A DNA stretch of 64,000 nucleotides from Stenogyne calaminthoides (taxonomy: Eukaryota > Streptophyta > Magnoliopsida > Lamiales > Lamiaceae). This document shows, in pieces, positions 1 through 11,610 of this stretch. A model generated the notes under the pieces. It was not told the origin of the DNA. It was given only the letters and a program-made list of their open reading frames with translations, and made no database searches. The stretch spans positions 11,918,085 through 11,982,084 of the forward strand of contig JBBCBC010000033.1 of NCBI GenBank assembly GCA_037126765.1. The letters are read 5' to 3'. How positions within the stretch are numbered: position 1 is the stretch's first letter; every line of letters begins with the position of its first letter. The translations under genes were made by a program, and so were the position numbers.

Positions 1-572
1 TTTCTTTTTCCTCCTCTATGAATGACCACATCTGCTTCAGGCTGTTTTTCTTCTAATGCGGGCAAGGGAACAAGTCTATCATAACTTTCCCTCTTTTTGG
101 CATCATAATTTTTGAGTATCTCAGAAAGGGTTCTGTTCATATGCATTTGCTCCCTTCCTACAGACCGAAGTTCAGCAGCAATGAGGAAATTTTCATCCTG
201 CATCCTTTGAAGTACATTCATCCCAGTTGATGTGTCTTCAGCAAGACCACCATAGGTTGTGCACATTTTATCCATGATTGAAGTATTCATCTCCTCTACA
301 GCAACTTTTATCAGCTCATCAGCCCTTGCTTTCATCATATCCTCCAACATTTTTTATCTTAATTCAAATTTCTTCTCCATTTCTCCCAGCGCATCTCTAG
401 ATATATCCTCCAATCTTGTATCTATCTTAGCAAATTTATTATCAATACAAGTAGATAATAAAGTTAACTGATCAGATGTCACCATGAATGTGCTCAGCAA
501 ATCAACTGTTTTGCTCTGAGAGGTTTGAGCATCAGCAATCTTTGACACTTGGTCCACCGAGGCTCAAGTTTT
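1..572 (-). pseudogene. Envelope-like (third) ORF of element C, continuation left of element B
   Basis: This is the part of the third ORF separated from 27390 by element B. Minus strand 557-354 reads DQVSKIADAQTSQSKTVDLL and on to KFELR, followed by one TAA. From 346 to the window edge the same frame stays open for about 115 codons (MLEDMMKARADELIKVAVEE, later GREQMHMNRTLSEILKNYD). Heptad-like leucines and charged residues suggest a coiled coil. The frame continues beyond the window, so the C-terminus is unseen. Confidence 0.75.
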
Positions 573-616
573 GACATTGTTTGGGGCTATCTTGAAAAAG
601 TATGCTTTTACTTTTG

Positions 617-2432
617 TGTAGGTCGAGCGGGTTTTGTGAGGTGGAAGTCTAGAGGGAGGGTGAATAGACTTCAAAACTTTTCGATGCGGATCGGTGTGAG
701 CTGCATTACCCGATCAGTCTGCTAGTGTATCGGTTTAGCCGATGTTCAATCTTCTTGAGTGCACGAGGCGGTCGGTTTGATATATGTCAGCTTAACTGAA
801 TGGTGCGGAAGCTTGTTTTTACCCGTGTGAAAAACCAGTTTTATCAATCAGATTCTTAAGTTAGTTTTCAACCGGTTGGTGAAGTGTCAATCGATCGGAT
901 CGATTGCTTGGTCTTGGTGAGCTTAACTTTAGAATATGTATGCAATTTAAACTTCGGTTAGTGACTTGTGTAAAAGCGATAAAAAGCAAGTAAATGCACA
1001 CAAGACTTTTTATAGTGGTTCAGACGAAACCCATCCTATGTCCACTCTTCCCTTAACACAGGGGAACCTTAACCTACTTTAACCTGAGGGACTTATATCC
1101 TTTTCAGGATGGCCGAGATGTTTACCGAGTTCCCACTCTTACAAACTTAACCTGCGGGACTTATATCCTTTTCAGGATGGCCGAGATGTTTACCGAGTTC
1201 CCACTCAAGCTTAACTTACGGGACTTATATCCTTTTCAGGATGGCCAAGATGTTTATCGAGTTTCCACTCTACAAACGTAACCAGCGGGACTTATATCCT
1301 ACAAAGAGGATAGCCGAGATGTTTAATGAGTTCTCACTCTCTGAGACTTGACCTAACTTACGTTTGGGTAAAGAATGATTGAGGGTTCATTTGGAAATCT
1401 ATCACGGTGCTTTAGGTAGCCAAAATGCTAGTGGATAGGATTTCTTGCTAAGAACTATGGGATGAACACTCTAAGAATAATCTTGGATGTAGTGTTCTTT
1501 TGAGTGGAGATTTCTTTGTAGCTTTAGCTTCTTTTGCGATCTCTCGTGTTTGTTCTTGCGTTTTCACTTGTTGGTACTTGCGTTTTTATCTTGTTGGTCT
1601 GTTCTTCAAAATGAAGATCGATCCCATTTTATAGACCTCGAAATAAAAGAGCCGTTGGAGAAGCAATTTGAATTTGGGCTATATTAGGTAATTTGTAGGA
1701 TATGATTGTGGCGTCTTTCCGATTATCGGCGTGGCCGTAGGCATCATTAGTGCCATTTTTTATGCGGCGTCGTATCCCATATTCTCAACTCTTTTTTTGT
1801 GCGTGTCGCTTTTCTCCTTGCCCATGGGCACTTTAGAAATTTGTCCGTTAGGCGATTGATATTCCTTTTGAAGAGGATTCATCTTATGCGGTGTATCTTT
1901 TTGGTTGTCACGGTGTGGTGACTTGATCAAATGGCGGTCGGTCTACCTTGTTGAGTCTTCGGTTGCACATTGTCTTAGCTTCAATATCACGGACTCTGCT
2001 GAAAGTAGGTCTTCAAGTCTTTTGATCTTTGGTGTGTCTCGAGCCTCGGTGTATTTAGTCGTCTTGAGTCTTGGTTTGATCTTTGAGTCTTGAGTTCATC
2101 TTGAGTCTTCATGTTATCTGAGTCTTGAGTTCATCCGAGTCTTGGGTTCTTACGAGTCTTTAGTGTCTTCTTGTCTTCACGATCTTGACTTCTTGTCTTC
2201 GATTTGCGCTTAGTCTTACGATCATCGACCTTCTGCGGGTTATCGATACCGACGACCTATACATATTGAGTTCCCCCTCAATATGTGACCTATCTTTACA
2301 TCGACTATCTATACATTTTATTTGGTCATCTTATTCGATTCTAAGTCATCGATAAACTTCTTGAAGTCATTTGGTCCTATTACAACTTTGTTTTGGAACT
2401 TCCATCAAAACTAAATTACATATTTCCCAACA
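617..2432 (-). repeat. 3' LTR of element A
   Basis: This 1816-bp LTR matches 14307-16143 along its length, with many small indels. It contains four 64-68 bp tandem units (1081-1345), an array of variants of GAGTCTTGAGTTCATC (about 2030-2200), and two perfect hairpins at 644-672 and 2261-2286. The adjoining minus-strand purine tract at 2433-2447 identifies this copy as the 3' LTR. Confidence 0.93.
1081..1345. repeat. Four 64-68 bp tandem units in the 3' LTR of A
   Basis: Units start at 1081, 1149, 1213 and 1280, each opening with AAC..GCGGGACTTATATCC or a close variant and ending in TTCCCACTC. Each has a mini-hairpin ATCCT/AGGAT around a short loop; the fourth unit is diverged (CTACAAAGAGGAT). 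The same array recurs in the 5' LTR at about 14770-15040, so it predates this insertion. Confidence 0.9.
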
Positions 2433-2447
2433 ATTTTCCCCTTTTTG
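2433..2447 (-). other. Polypurine tract of element A
   Basis: Read on the minus strand this is CAAAAAGGGGAAAAT, directly abutting the TGTTGGG start of the 3' LTR. This is the expected plus-strand priming site for reverse transcription. Confidence 0.75.
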
Positions 2448-5400
2448 ATGGAACCAAAACACTTAACCAAACTTGATCGGAAAAAGCGAGATACCATGAA
2501 TGGAAATGTAGATAATGCAAATAGTACATACCTCAGAAGACAATGAGATGATTGTCTTAGAATCGGTGGGATGGAAAGTTTTATTCAGATAGGTGTGTGC
2601 ATTGTAGAATATGTGAAAAGTGTACCTATCATCGATTCCAAGTTATCTTCTTGGTATACTTGAACATTTGCGGTTCTTTGGGGATGCCAAACACATCTGT
2701 ACATCCTTTGCATTAGCTTGTCGACTCTTCTTTTCTATGGATTCCTCCTTTTTTCGGCTAGTCCATAGTAGATGTTCTTGAATTTAACGGGATCTAGCTT
2801 GTTGTGCGGGCCTTAAAGGTGGAAGGAGTAGTTCAAAGGGTGGAGCTTACGGTATCGATGACATGATCTTGCCTTACATCATCATCCATGCGGTAGAAAT
2901 GCGGATACTTTGTTTCTAACCGGTTCGAAATTCATCATCATTTTCGATCGATCTTGATGAATTGGAATCTTCTCGGGATGTGGACTTCACATAACCATTC
3001 TCCTCGATCGATCCCATTACGGAAGTAAATCTTGTCGTGCCTGAGAGGATGCCTTTAACAAGTCTTTGGAAGGGCATTTTTCTCCCAAGCAATCTCCTCT
3101 GCTGCGAACCGGTCTTCCTCTTCCAGCCGGATGTAGGCAATGTTGACCCCCTTTGCCTCTGCTAACGCTTCTTGATTGTGGCCTCTCTTATTCTCTGTCT
3201 TGTTTGCTCTTGAACTTGTTCGAGGAGTCATCGCTTTTGGTGGAGAATATCGGCCTTATCTCTAATCTTCATGATTCTTTCATCATCTTGCCTTTGCCTT
3301 TCTTCCTCCTCGAGTGCTGCTTTCGGGTTCATCTTGTTCATCTTCTTGACTAATTTCTTAGCGAGTTCAAGGCTCTTGGCACGATCATCGACTTCCATTC
3401 TTTTACGAGCGGATGAAAGAAGTCTTCAATTTTTGTCGACTCTGGTAGTAATCTACGAAAGAGTACTTTTACGCTTTCGGCGATCTCTTTCTTGTGTTGC
3501 TCACGGTTTCTTTTATTTTAACAGCGAGATCGGTAGATGGAGTGGGTGGCAAGTTAGATCTGATGGTTTTTGGTAGAGATGAAAATTTTACCAAGCGTAT
3601 GCGAGTCTGTTTTTCTTCCTTCTCTTTGTTCTCTTTTTCTTGAGTCTGTTTTTCTGTATTCTCTTTTCCTTCAGACTCTTTTCCAAACTCTTTTCCTTCC
3701 CCCTTTTTGGTTGCATCAAAGAGGTTGGACATCTTCTTGGTTCGAGTTGTTAATTGCCGTGAGATCTCCTCTCTAAGTTCCTCGACAACAAGAGGGTGAT
3801 CGGGCCGGTGGCGAAGGTGCGAGTGTGTAGAAGCGTCGAGAGCGTTTTCGATTTCTGTCTTGCCTTTTACGTAGAAGCTAGAAAATATTTCCAACCCATA
3901 TCAAGTGATTGTTGGTTTTGTCAAGGATGCCCGGACACTCTCCAAAAGTACACGTATGCGATTGAGCATCTCATGCGGGCGAGAGTTTGTCGAATTTGGA
4001 GCTTGAGCTTTACGGCAAGAGGGTATACTAGTTGCATTACTTGACAAGGATGGCATTGTGCATCCCAGCGGTGTGACCGTTCCTTGTCAACTAGTTTTCG
4101 CTTGCTCATCTTCAAACCGCTTCATCGGATCTGCTTTGTGTTGTAGCTGCGAATTTATCTTCAAATGCGGCTGGATCCCATCTTGAATCTTCTTAGAATG
4201 ATGATCTAGGGTATCAGAGCTCATTTTAGCAGTCTGTTCAGATGTTGAGACCTTGCCAAATTGGGTCTCATCTGCAGCACCCATTCTTGGTTCATCGGCA
4301 GCTCCCTCATGATCTGTAGGAGGTTGAGCGGTTTCCTCCTGTTATCGGCAATTTAGAACCTTTCGTGAATCGGCCATTGGATATAAATAAATCGATTCCA
4401 ATTCAACAACACTTTCAATCGGCATTGTGTAGACATTTCAACTCTAAGTCTACAAAGAAGTCTGATCCCAGAGTTGTCATTAGAATCAGAAGTTCTTCAA
4501 TGCTCTTCAATCTGATATCCCTCCAGAACACTATCTCTTCTATCTGTTCTTTGGATGCGGGATGTTGATCAATTCGGGGCATAGATCCGGCCGGATACTC
4601 TTTGATATGTTGCTTCATTATTCTTACGATGGGGCTCTGAGGCGGTGAAGCAAATCTTTATTACGGTGTTGAAGGGATTATGAGAGATGGACACATGTTC
4701 GTCGAATCTCTTAGGTTCTTGAGACTGGATTGGGGATTGGGATGTTTGTTGTTCAGGTTCATTTTCAGCGTGTAAAGGGTGTTCAGTTTCCTGAACGGGT
4801 TCATTGATTGGTGGTGTGGGAGATTTTTGTTACGAGAGGTGAGGGTGAGGGAGAGAAGGTTTTGTGGGGAGAGGGTGGAGGTGATGATTTACGAGGAGAG
4901 GGTGATGGTGATTTGGAAGTGGGCGTTGGCGATCTTGCTCTCTGGAAGATCTTGGTTAGAGGAAGAGAATCGGATGGTGATTCTTCCTCAGTTGCACCAT
5001 ACGTCGCCGGTGATTTCTCTCCTTCTGCTGCGATCATCGGTTCTTCCCGGACTTCTCTAATAGTTGGCTCAGAGCGGACTGCTATCTCGTCATCTGATCT
5101 TTCTTGCATCAGATCCTCATTTCTCTTGACTTCTTTGGGGAGAACTTGGGCGATTTTCGGAGGAGATGAGACTCTCTTGGCGTTTCCGCTTTAGCGTCTG
5201 GTTTCTTGGCGGATCCTTCCTCTTCATCCTCTTCTCTTGAATGGCCTTTTCTGCGCACTTGAGCGATGCGATTTGCCTTATCTTTTCCTTTCTTTTCTCC
5301 CTTGGGTTTGGGCACATAAAGTCGGATCCTCATCGGCTTGTCGGTAGGGACTCATCTTTTTGCCCAATATGGCCTTGTGCTTTGCTTGATAAATCTTCGC

Positions 5401-6130
5401 TCCATTCTCGTTCCATTCATAATTCTGTGGTAGCTTATCTGATAGAATGATAGAGATTTTGTGTATGAATGAGCACTTCGAAGATAAGCGCACTTCATTT
5501 CTCTGGTCGATTCGAACTTTCGGAGTCTTTTCTCGATCTTGCTTTGACCATACCCAACCAATCGATGTCCGAAGCCTTCTTGATTATTGTAGCCATTACA
5601 CTTATCTTGTATGAAGTGACCGCATCAAGGCTGTAAGTCGAGCACATGATCACCTTCTGAACGATCTCAAGAAGAAGGCGATACTTTCTTTTCAGATAGG
5701 TGGCTTTGACGTTCGTCATGTTCTCCTTGTTTGCTGGTCTCAACAGATCGGCTTCAAGAAACTCCTTTTCTCCTCTGGCGATCGTGTAGGTCTGCGGATT
5801 GATGCTTCCTCGAGTTAGTCGAATATCCTCGTAGATCGTCATTCGTCACTTTCGAACTTTCATTCCACCGGAAGAAATCGGTCGACATCATTGTCTTCAT
5901 CCCTCTGTAGATTGTAAAAAAACTCGAGGGCTTCATGGGTGTGAGCGATATTACGATGAGTAAGCAATATCGTTTCGATCCCACGCTCTTAAGCACTCGA
6001 AATTTCGGCGATTAGGATCGAGGTGATGTTGAAGGCGGCGTACTTTTCATCAATGATGTCTTTCTTCATCGATGCAAAGTTCGATACTTTTTTCCCTTAT
6101 CCCGGTCTTGAAACAAGATGTGCCATTTCT
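2448..6130 (-). pseudogene. Envelope-like (third) ORF region of element A, degraded
   Basis: Several overlapping minus-strand open stretches (6000-5495, 5333-5109, 5109-4801, 4284-4087, 3894-3469, 3140-2916) look like pieces of one long reading frame broken by indels. A start-like segment near 6110 (MKKDI) and the segment at about 5842-5495, ending in DIDWLGMV, resemble the matching part of the element C third ORF in order and composition. The piece at 3894-3469 is a Lys/Glu-rich coiled coil, and a Ser/Pro/Lys-rich piece lies at 5109-4801. In Sireviruses this position holds an envelope-like gene of unproven function. I saw no clear signal peptide or membrane segment, so 'envelope-like' is a positional label only. 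Confidence 0.6.
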
Positions 6131-7180
6131 GTAAGATATGCAGATTGATGTTTAGTTTGAGTAAGATATTTCAATAAATCCATCCAAACTAGCAAAATTC
6201 AGCATCAATTTAGCAAATAAGCGTTTAGATTTAATAAATTACGGAAATACAACTTGAAAACCTAGGTACCATAGAGAAATCTAGATCGTGCAATTAATTT
6301 AAAACAAGAAATTACCCGATAATTGATTGAAAGATTTTGAAATCGGAAGGTAGAATCAAATGATTTCGAAGGTAATTCTTAGAGAATTTTAAAAGAAATA
6401 TGATCTTTTTAGAATTTTGAGAAGACGGAGTAGTGGAAAGCGGTTTTCTGAGAAAATTTTGGATTTTGTAGAATACAAGGGAAAACCTTTTTGCACAACT
6501 TTCCAAAGTACTCAAGTATCCGTGTTTTGAAATCGATGCATTTGAGATTAGTCGGCCAAAAAGTATTTTTTGATCATACGGTTGAGAAAAATAGTCTTCT
6601 CATTTTCGGACTCGAAAAATCGCAATAAAAGCGTTTTGAAAACATTTTGGTCCGCATTAAAAAGCTTTGCGAGCATGCTTCATGAATAGTGTAAAATAAA
6701 TCAATAAAATAAATAGCATATAAAGATATTGAGAAAAGAGATAAATAAGGGGCGTATCGGTGATTGATATTGTAATCAATCGGTTACCACGGTGATGATC
6801 GATCGGTACTTTGTTGACTTATCGATGTTTGCCTTATGCATTTCCCAACAATATCTCGCTTATCGATCGATTCTTTGCTTGAAACAACCGTCACTTATCG
6901 ATCCTCTTTTACGAAAAACTTCATCCGCCGGTTTTCTTCTATAATCTCGCATTAAGCGAAGTCAATTCTCCGCCAAAAACTTTGACCGGGAGTCAAAAAG
7001 TCGCCTCGATTCCCAAATCGGTAGCGATTTGACATTCGTAATAATGGAATAGATATCATTTGTGATTTAATCACCGTTAACTCATCAACCATTAGCCGCG
7101 TGTTCCTAGCGCGTTGTCGATGTAAATTTCTCTTAAGATTTTACGAGATGATAAAATTTGCATTTATACCCCTAATTTCC
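6131..7180. other. Non-coding spacer of element A between the third ORF and the antisense unit
   Basis: AT-rich, with no extended reading frame that matches a known protein. Read on the minus strand, 6130-6760 has the T/A-rich, ATG-poor look of a leader for the third ORF. On the plus strand the last 250 bases lead into a TATA-like box at 7186. Confidence 0.4.
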
Positions 7181-7985
7181 TTCTATAAATAGCACGGGGT
7201 GTTAGGCGAACAACACAATCATAAACCATTTCATCTTTTTTAGCATATCCTTCATGCTTTTCCGATGAGTTCCTTATCTCGGTGAAACTTCGGTGGGAAC
7301 CTTTAGCCCTTTTCTAATGAAATCAACTTCTCGGATCAACCCTGTGTGTTCCTTCTTTGCTTTTCGTCGTCATCTAAGATTTCACATCGATCAATGCTAA
7401 ACTTCTTTACCACCATGGGGCGGATCTGCTAAGGCAAATGAGAAGGCACTTCTCCTAAGTATGCACCTTGTGCGCCTATCGAGATAGCGGTATTAGCATC
7501 AGCGGACTTCGATGCGAAACAAAACATGGGTTTGATATACAAAATAGTGTATCAAACTCAATATTTTACATGAGACACTCATGGCCATATGGTCTTTGTG
7601 ACCAAACCTTTGTAACCTTGTGTCCCATTTAACAATTTGGAGAGCCCATTTATTTTAGGTCTAAGGGCTCTGGCTTAAAGATCCTTCAAAGGCCGCTCTG
7701 CTCATCTCCTCCAAGATTCTAAGGCGGCTTTTAGGATTCTAGAAGCTTCTCTGCTACCCCTTGAGTCGGAGAGTCTGAGAACATCAGTTCTTAAAATCTC
7801 TCTCTCTCCTTCCCTGCCTAGGGTTGTCTTAGGGCTGATGGTTTATGTATCGACCTCCGGGTCTTCTTGTACTTGTAATACCACTTGAAGATAGATGTAG
7901 CATTTGTAGCTTGTGATATCACTTGTAACTTGTAAAAATCGACCTCGGGTCTTTATCAATGAAAAAAACTCTGTTTATTCCATTG
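7181..7985 (+). promoter_or_regulatory. Promoter-like and leader-like unit on the plus strand, antisense inside element A
   Basis: The plus strand has a strong plant TATA box (CTATAAATAGC, about 7184-7194), then an A/C-rich leader and an ATG in good context (ACCACCATGGGG, about 7412). After one apparent 1-bp indel, about 20 codons are open (KANEKALLLSMHLVRL). A U-rich 3' end-like stretch with TATCAATGAAAAAA follows near 7955-7970. Nothing like it lies at the same place in element C. It could be a captured host segment, an insertion, or chance. I do not recognise a product. Confidence 0.3.
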
Positions 7986-8309
7986 TTGTGTTGTTTTCTT
8001 CTGACTTATGCGATCTGTAGCTTTAAACTTGACTTGTTTGTTAACTGTAGCTTTAATCGACTTATAAAGTAATCTTTCCAATTTGATCAGTTCCCCCTTA
8101 ATCTGATATATCTTGGCGATCGCCCTTTATGCGAACGGATCGGCTACCTTTCGACTTTCGATCTGCTCTATCGAACCGGATTGGCTCCTCGTCACAGTCA
8201 TCGATCGGTTGAGATTCCTAACTCAATGATTCCACTTATCCTTGGTTAGTCTTTTAACCAAGCTTTGAATCGGAGATCAATCCTTGGCCCATATATCGGT
8301 GCATTTTCT

Positions 8310-8760
8310 CCAAGATCCGAAGCCCTAGCTCGTTGCATAACTCTCTGAATCGATCTCGGCTAGTGGCTTGGTTAAGATATCGACTTTACGCTTGTCGGTA
8401 TGGATCTTTTCCATCTAATATTCTTCTTTTCAACATGATCTCGATAAAATGGTGTCGACATCCACATGCTTGCATCTTGTATGTAGAAACGAGGATTACA
8501 GTGATTGCAATAGCACTATTTCATTGTCGCGAGAAATATAGGTACGTTCTTAGCTACGATGTTGTAATCCCTCGGTGGCGACTTAGCGAGGCGGTTGGGA
8601 ACAACGACTTCTGCGACCATATATATTACCTTGATGTAGTAGATGTCATAGCGATATACGCTTCTCGAAAACCAAGAGATCGGTTTATTTCAAAAAGCCG
8701 ACATGAACACGAGGTTGACTTCTGTCGATTACGCAACCTCCAGTAATCTGAATCGAGAAT
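8310..8760 (-). pseudogene. RNase H domain of element A
   Basis: Minus-strand pieces match the copia RNase H end: a CVIDRSQ stretch that stands for the family motif DRKSTSG, then, nearer 8330, the HVDIRHHFIRDHVE block and a C-terminal stretch equivalent to TDILTKPL. The domain would remove the RNA strand during cDNA synthesis. Frameshifts and substitutions in the key block make it non-functional. The end of the pol frame is near 8310, and a purine-rich stretch (about 8088-8100 on the minus strand) follows, like the extra purine tracts seen in Sireviruses. Confidence 0.65.
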
Positions 8761-9129
8761 ACCCACTAAGCTCTAGATTGTCATCGATGGGTAAAATAAA
8801 CCAGGTTTCTGGTCCCTTTAGATATTTGAGAATCGCTTATTTTGCTTCTAGGTGGCTTTGCATTGGATTTACTTGAAATCGGCACATACACCCTCTTGCC
8901 AAAAGTAATATGCAGTCTATTTGGCGGTCGGTATAGTAGAGATCAATTAGAGCTCTATACTCTTACGATTCGTTTTCGACCATCTTAAATGCGGATCCAT
9001 CTTGAATCGGTCATCATTGGAATTCGGCTTCCTTGCGGTGTTGAACTCGAATTTTGCAAGTAGATTCCTTGTGTGCCGCTTTGGCGGATGAATATTCCTT
9101 ATGTACTACCTTGACTTGTAATCGAAAGT

Positions 9130-9720
9130 AATTCATCGACCCATCATGGACATCTCGAATTTCCCTTGCATCAACTTCTTTGAACTTCTCACATAGCTTC
9201 TTGTTGGGAGATCCGAAGATGATGTAAATCCACGTGAATCTGAACCATCGAATATCTTCTCCATCTTCTATTACGAATAAGGTTACGTCCTTTGTTCCTT
9301 TAGTGAACCCGGTTGTGCATCAAGAAGCGAGAGAGTGTATCATACCAAGCTCGAGGAGCTTGTTTGAACCGTAAAGAGCTTTCCTTAAGCGGTACACTTG
9401 GTTGCCTTTTTCAAAGCACGGAGGTTGTTAGACATAAACTTCCTCTGCTAGTACCCGTTTAAGAATGCACTTTTTACATCCATCGATACGAGTGAACCCT
9501 CGTGGGAAGCATATGCGAGAAACTTGACCCGAATGGCTTCTAAGCGGCGGCCGGTGCAAAGGTCTCATCATAATCAATTCCTTTTGATTGTGAATACCCC
9601 TTAGCAACAAGTCTTGCCTTATTCTGGTTATGACATTTTTTCTCATCTCTCTTGTTCTTGAAAACCCACTTTGTGCCAATTACGTCTTGATGAGTTAGTG
9701 CATCACCAATTCCCAAACTT
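9130..9720 (-). pseudogene. Reverse transcriptase domain of element A
   Basis: Minus-strand segments follow copia RT in order: WVFKNKRDE and ARLVAKGYSQ-like sequence near 9650, an ETFAPVA-like block, the region equivalent to MDVKSAFLNG (about 9450), a QAPRAWYDTL block near 9350, and the YVDD active site region near 9215, which here reads HVDLHH and has lost the second aspartate. Downstream, CEKFKEV and MNYF match the family motifs around MGELNYFLGLQV. Many 1-2 base indels separate these pieces. Confidence 0.75.
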
Positions 9721-10290
9721 GATTTCTCTCAAGCTTTGTTCGGCTCCTCTGCATGGCTAGAATCTAGCTTGCGTCTTGTAGAAACTTCTCTCTTGTAGTT
9801 GGTTCCTTCATAGACGGATAACAACGGTATATGGCACTTTCACCTGTCGATGTCTAGTTTTAACTCTATCGGATGGGTCTCAAATAATCGATCGGTTGGA
9901 TGGTGGTAATCCAGTCATACATTACGATGTCAAATCTATTTGGAGAACATCATCCATATCGATAGTTCATTACTAGTGATTGGGAGTGGTGCGGAATTAT
10001 GATCCACTTGATAAGAACATGTCTCGGTGATGTTGGACTCATCGTGTCTTTGAAATCATTCATAGGAACTTGAAGTTCCCCCCTGAACCAGATGGTTCGG
10101 TTGATCTTTATCTCGGTATATAGCGAACTTCTTCAGCGGCGGTTATGCGTACCTTTGGGTGCGATTGACTGTTGAATCGGTAAGATCAAGTTACAGGATG
10201 TGCCTTTATTCGTGTTGGGTTCTTTATCCTTGATGCTTAGGTTGATTCATTTTTGCGTGTCGGTAGCGGTTGATATGGTATGCGGCTTGT

Positions 10291-10935
10291 TTACGGCGAC
10301 TTTCTCTTGTTGGAGGATGTCTCATCAAAGACCACATGGGGTGTTTCTTCCACAACTAGAGTTAGTTTATTGTAAACTCTGAAAGCCTTCTTTGGATGAG
10401 GAATATCCAAAGAATATGCCCTCATCGACTTGGCCTCAAAAGTCTTCAATGACTTTTCCCATTGTTGTGAATGAAACACTTGCACCCAAAAAACATGGAA
10501 GTATGAAAACACGAGGTTTTTGTCTTTCCACGGTTCATAAGGTGTTTTGAAGTGAGTCTTAGTCGAGAGAACATACATTACGAGTATGGCATCTTTGTGT
10601 TTATTATACGCCAAAAAGCGGCTTGGTGTGGCATGTTCAGCTAACATAGTGCGAGTAGCTTCCTTGAGAGTTCTGTTTCTCCGTTCTGCTACTCCATTTT
10701 GTTGTGGCGTTCTTGCGGTGACGTTTCATCTTTGTATACCAAACTCGGTGCAAAAATCGATAATAAAAATTGGGGAACCACTGTACCTTTATCGTCGATC
10801 TTTACTATGCTGACACCCTTCTCATTTTGTAGCTTTTTGAGCAGTTCGGGTATCTTAGTCGTTGTCTCGTTCTTCTTGTATAAGAATACAACCCAAGTAA
10901 ACTTGGAATAATCATCCACGATTACAAGAGTATAT
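10291..10935 (-). pseudogene. Integrase core and C-terminal region of element A
   Basis: From right to left the minus strand gives DDYSKFTWVVFL (about 10917), the catalytic-Glu block PQQNGVAERRNRTL (about 10690-10640; the Glu is intact), then a C-terminal region ending KAFRVYNKLTLVVEETPHVV (about 10350). The fragment from 10647 to 10291 is one uninterrupted 118-codon frame and so is well preserved. The first two catalytic aspartates fall in damaged sequence. The domain would insert cDNA into the host genome. Confidence 0.8.
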
Positions 10936-11205
10936 TTAAATCCTTAAGAGGTATTTGGTGTATGGCGGTCGAATAGATCCATATGGGCGATTGCAATACT
11001 CTCTTTGGATCTTTGGTCGGTATTCCTTGAATGAGGTTTTAACTTGTTTTCCCTTCTGACATGCGGCACATGTCTGATCTTTGGAGAATATCTCATTCGG
11101 AAGTCCCTCAACCAAAGACATCCTAGCGATCTTGTTAAGAGTTTTGAAGTTCAGATGACTCAATCTTTTGTGCGAGCCAACTGCTACTTTTAGAACTCTT
11201 AACAA
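10936..11205 (-). pseudogene. HHCC zinc-binding domain (gag-pre-integrase) of element A
   Basis: A minus-strand frame with H..H and CAAC spacing: HKRLSHLNFKTLNKIARM, then KDQTCAACQKGKQVKTSF. This is the N-terminal integrase zinc finger. The HLNFKTLNK and GLPNEIF wording is shared with element C and is typical of the SIRE1/Maximus branch. Confidence 0.85.
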
Positions 11206-11418
11206 TTAAGCATGTATTCTTGAAGGCAATTGTTCAATCTGCTATGTAGATCGTGCATTTCCTTGAACGATTAGCAAGATTTGTTGAGTGGCTCGATTCT
11301 TATCGTACACTTATTGCTCGAGAACTCAGCGTTGAATCCGTTGTCGCGAAATTGTGATCTTGATAGTAGATTATGCTTCAATCCGCCCGACATCTGAGAC
11401 TCGATTACTTGTACATCA
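11206..11418 (-). pseudogene. Element A linker between protease and integrase zinc finger
   Basis: Continues the pol region in several frames. By comparison with element C (32935-33174) it should encode the second half of the protease plus a connector. Frames are broken. Confidence 0.5.
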
Positions 11419-11610
11419 TCATTCTCTAAGGTTCGAATCCCTTGGTAAAACCAAAGTTATCATCACCGAAGAGTACACGTGGGCCTTCTTGTTCTTTGTA
11501 AGATCTAAGGAGATGTTTCTTCCAGTCATGTGCCTTGAGCATCCACTATCGATGTACCAAATAGTTGCTTGTGCACCTCCTTTGTTGGCCAGTCCCACGT
11601 GAACCTGCAA
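11419..11610 (-). pseudogene. Retropepsin (aspartic protease) active-site segment of element A
   Basis: A minus-strand 63-codon frame carries WYIDSGCSRHMTG, the copia form of the aspartic protease active site, with the catalytic Asp and Ser-Gly intact. The enzyme would cut the Gag-Pol precursor. The segment lies between gag and the integrase zinc finger, as expected for copia. Confidence 0.85.

Noticed and set aside
3270..5200. Several plus-strand open stretches of 66-128 codons in element A
   Set aside because: They are reverse-strand shadows of the low-complexity third ORF (Lys/Glu and Ser/Pro runs give few stops on both strands).
8333..8746. Open stretch of 137 codons on the plus strand
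   Set aside because: It lies antisense to the RNase H region of element A and shows no domain; it is a shadow frame.
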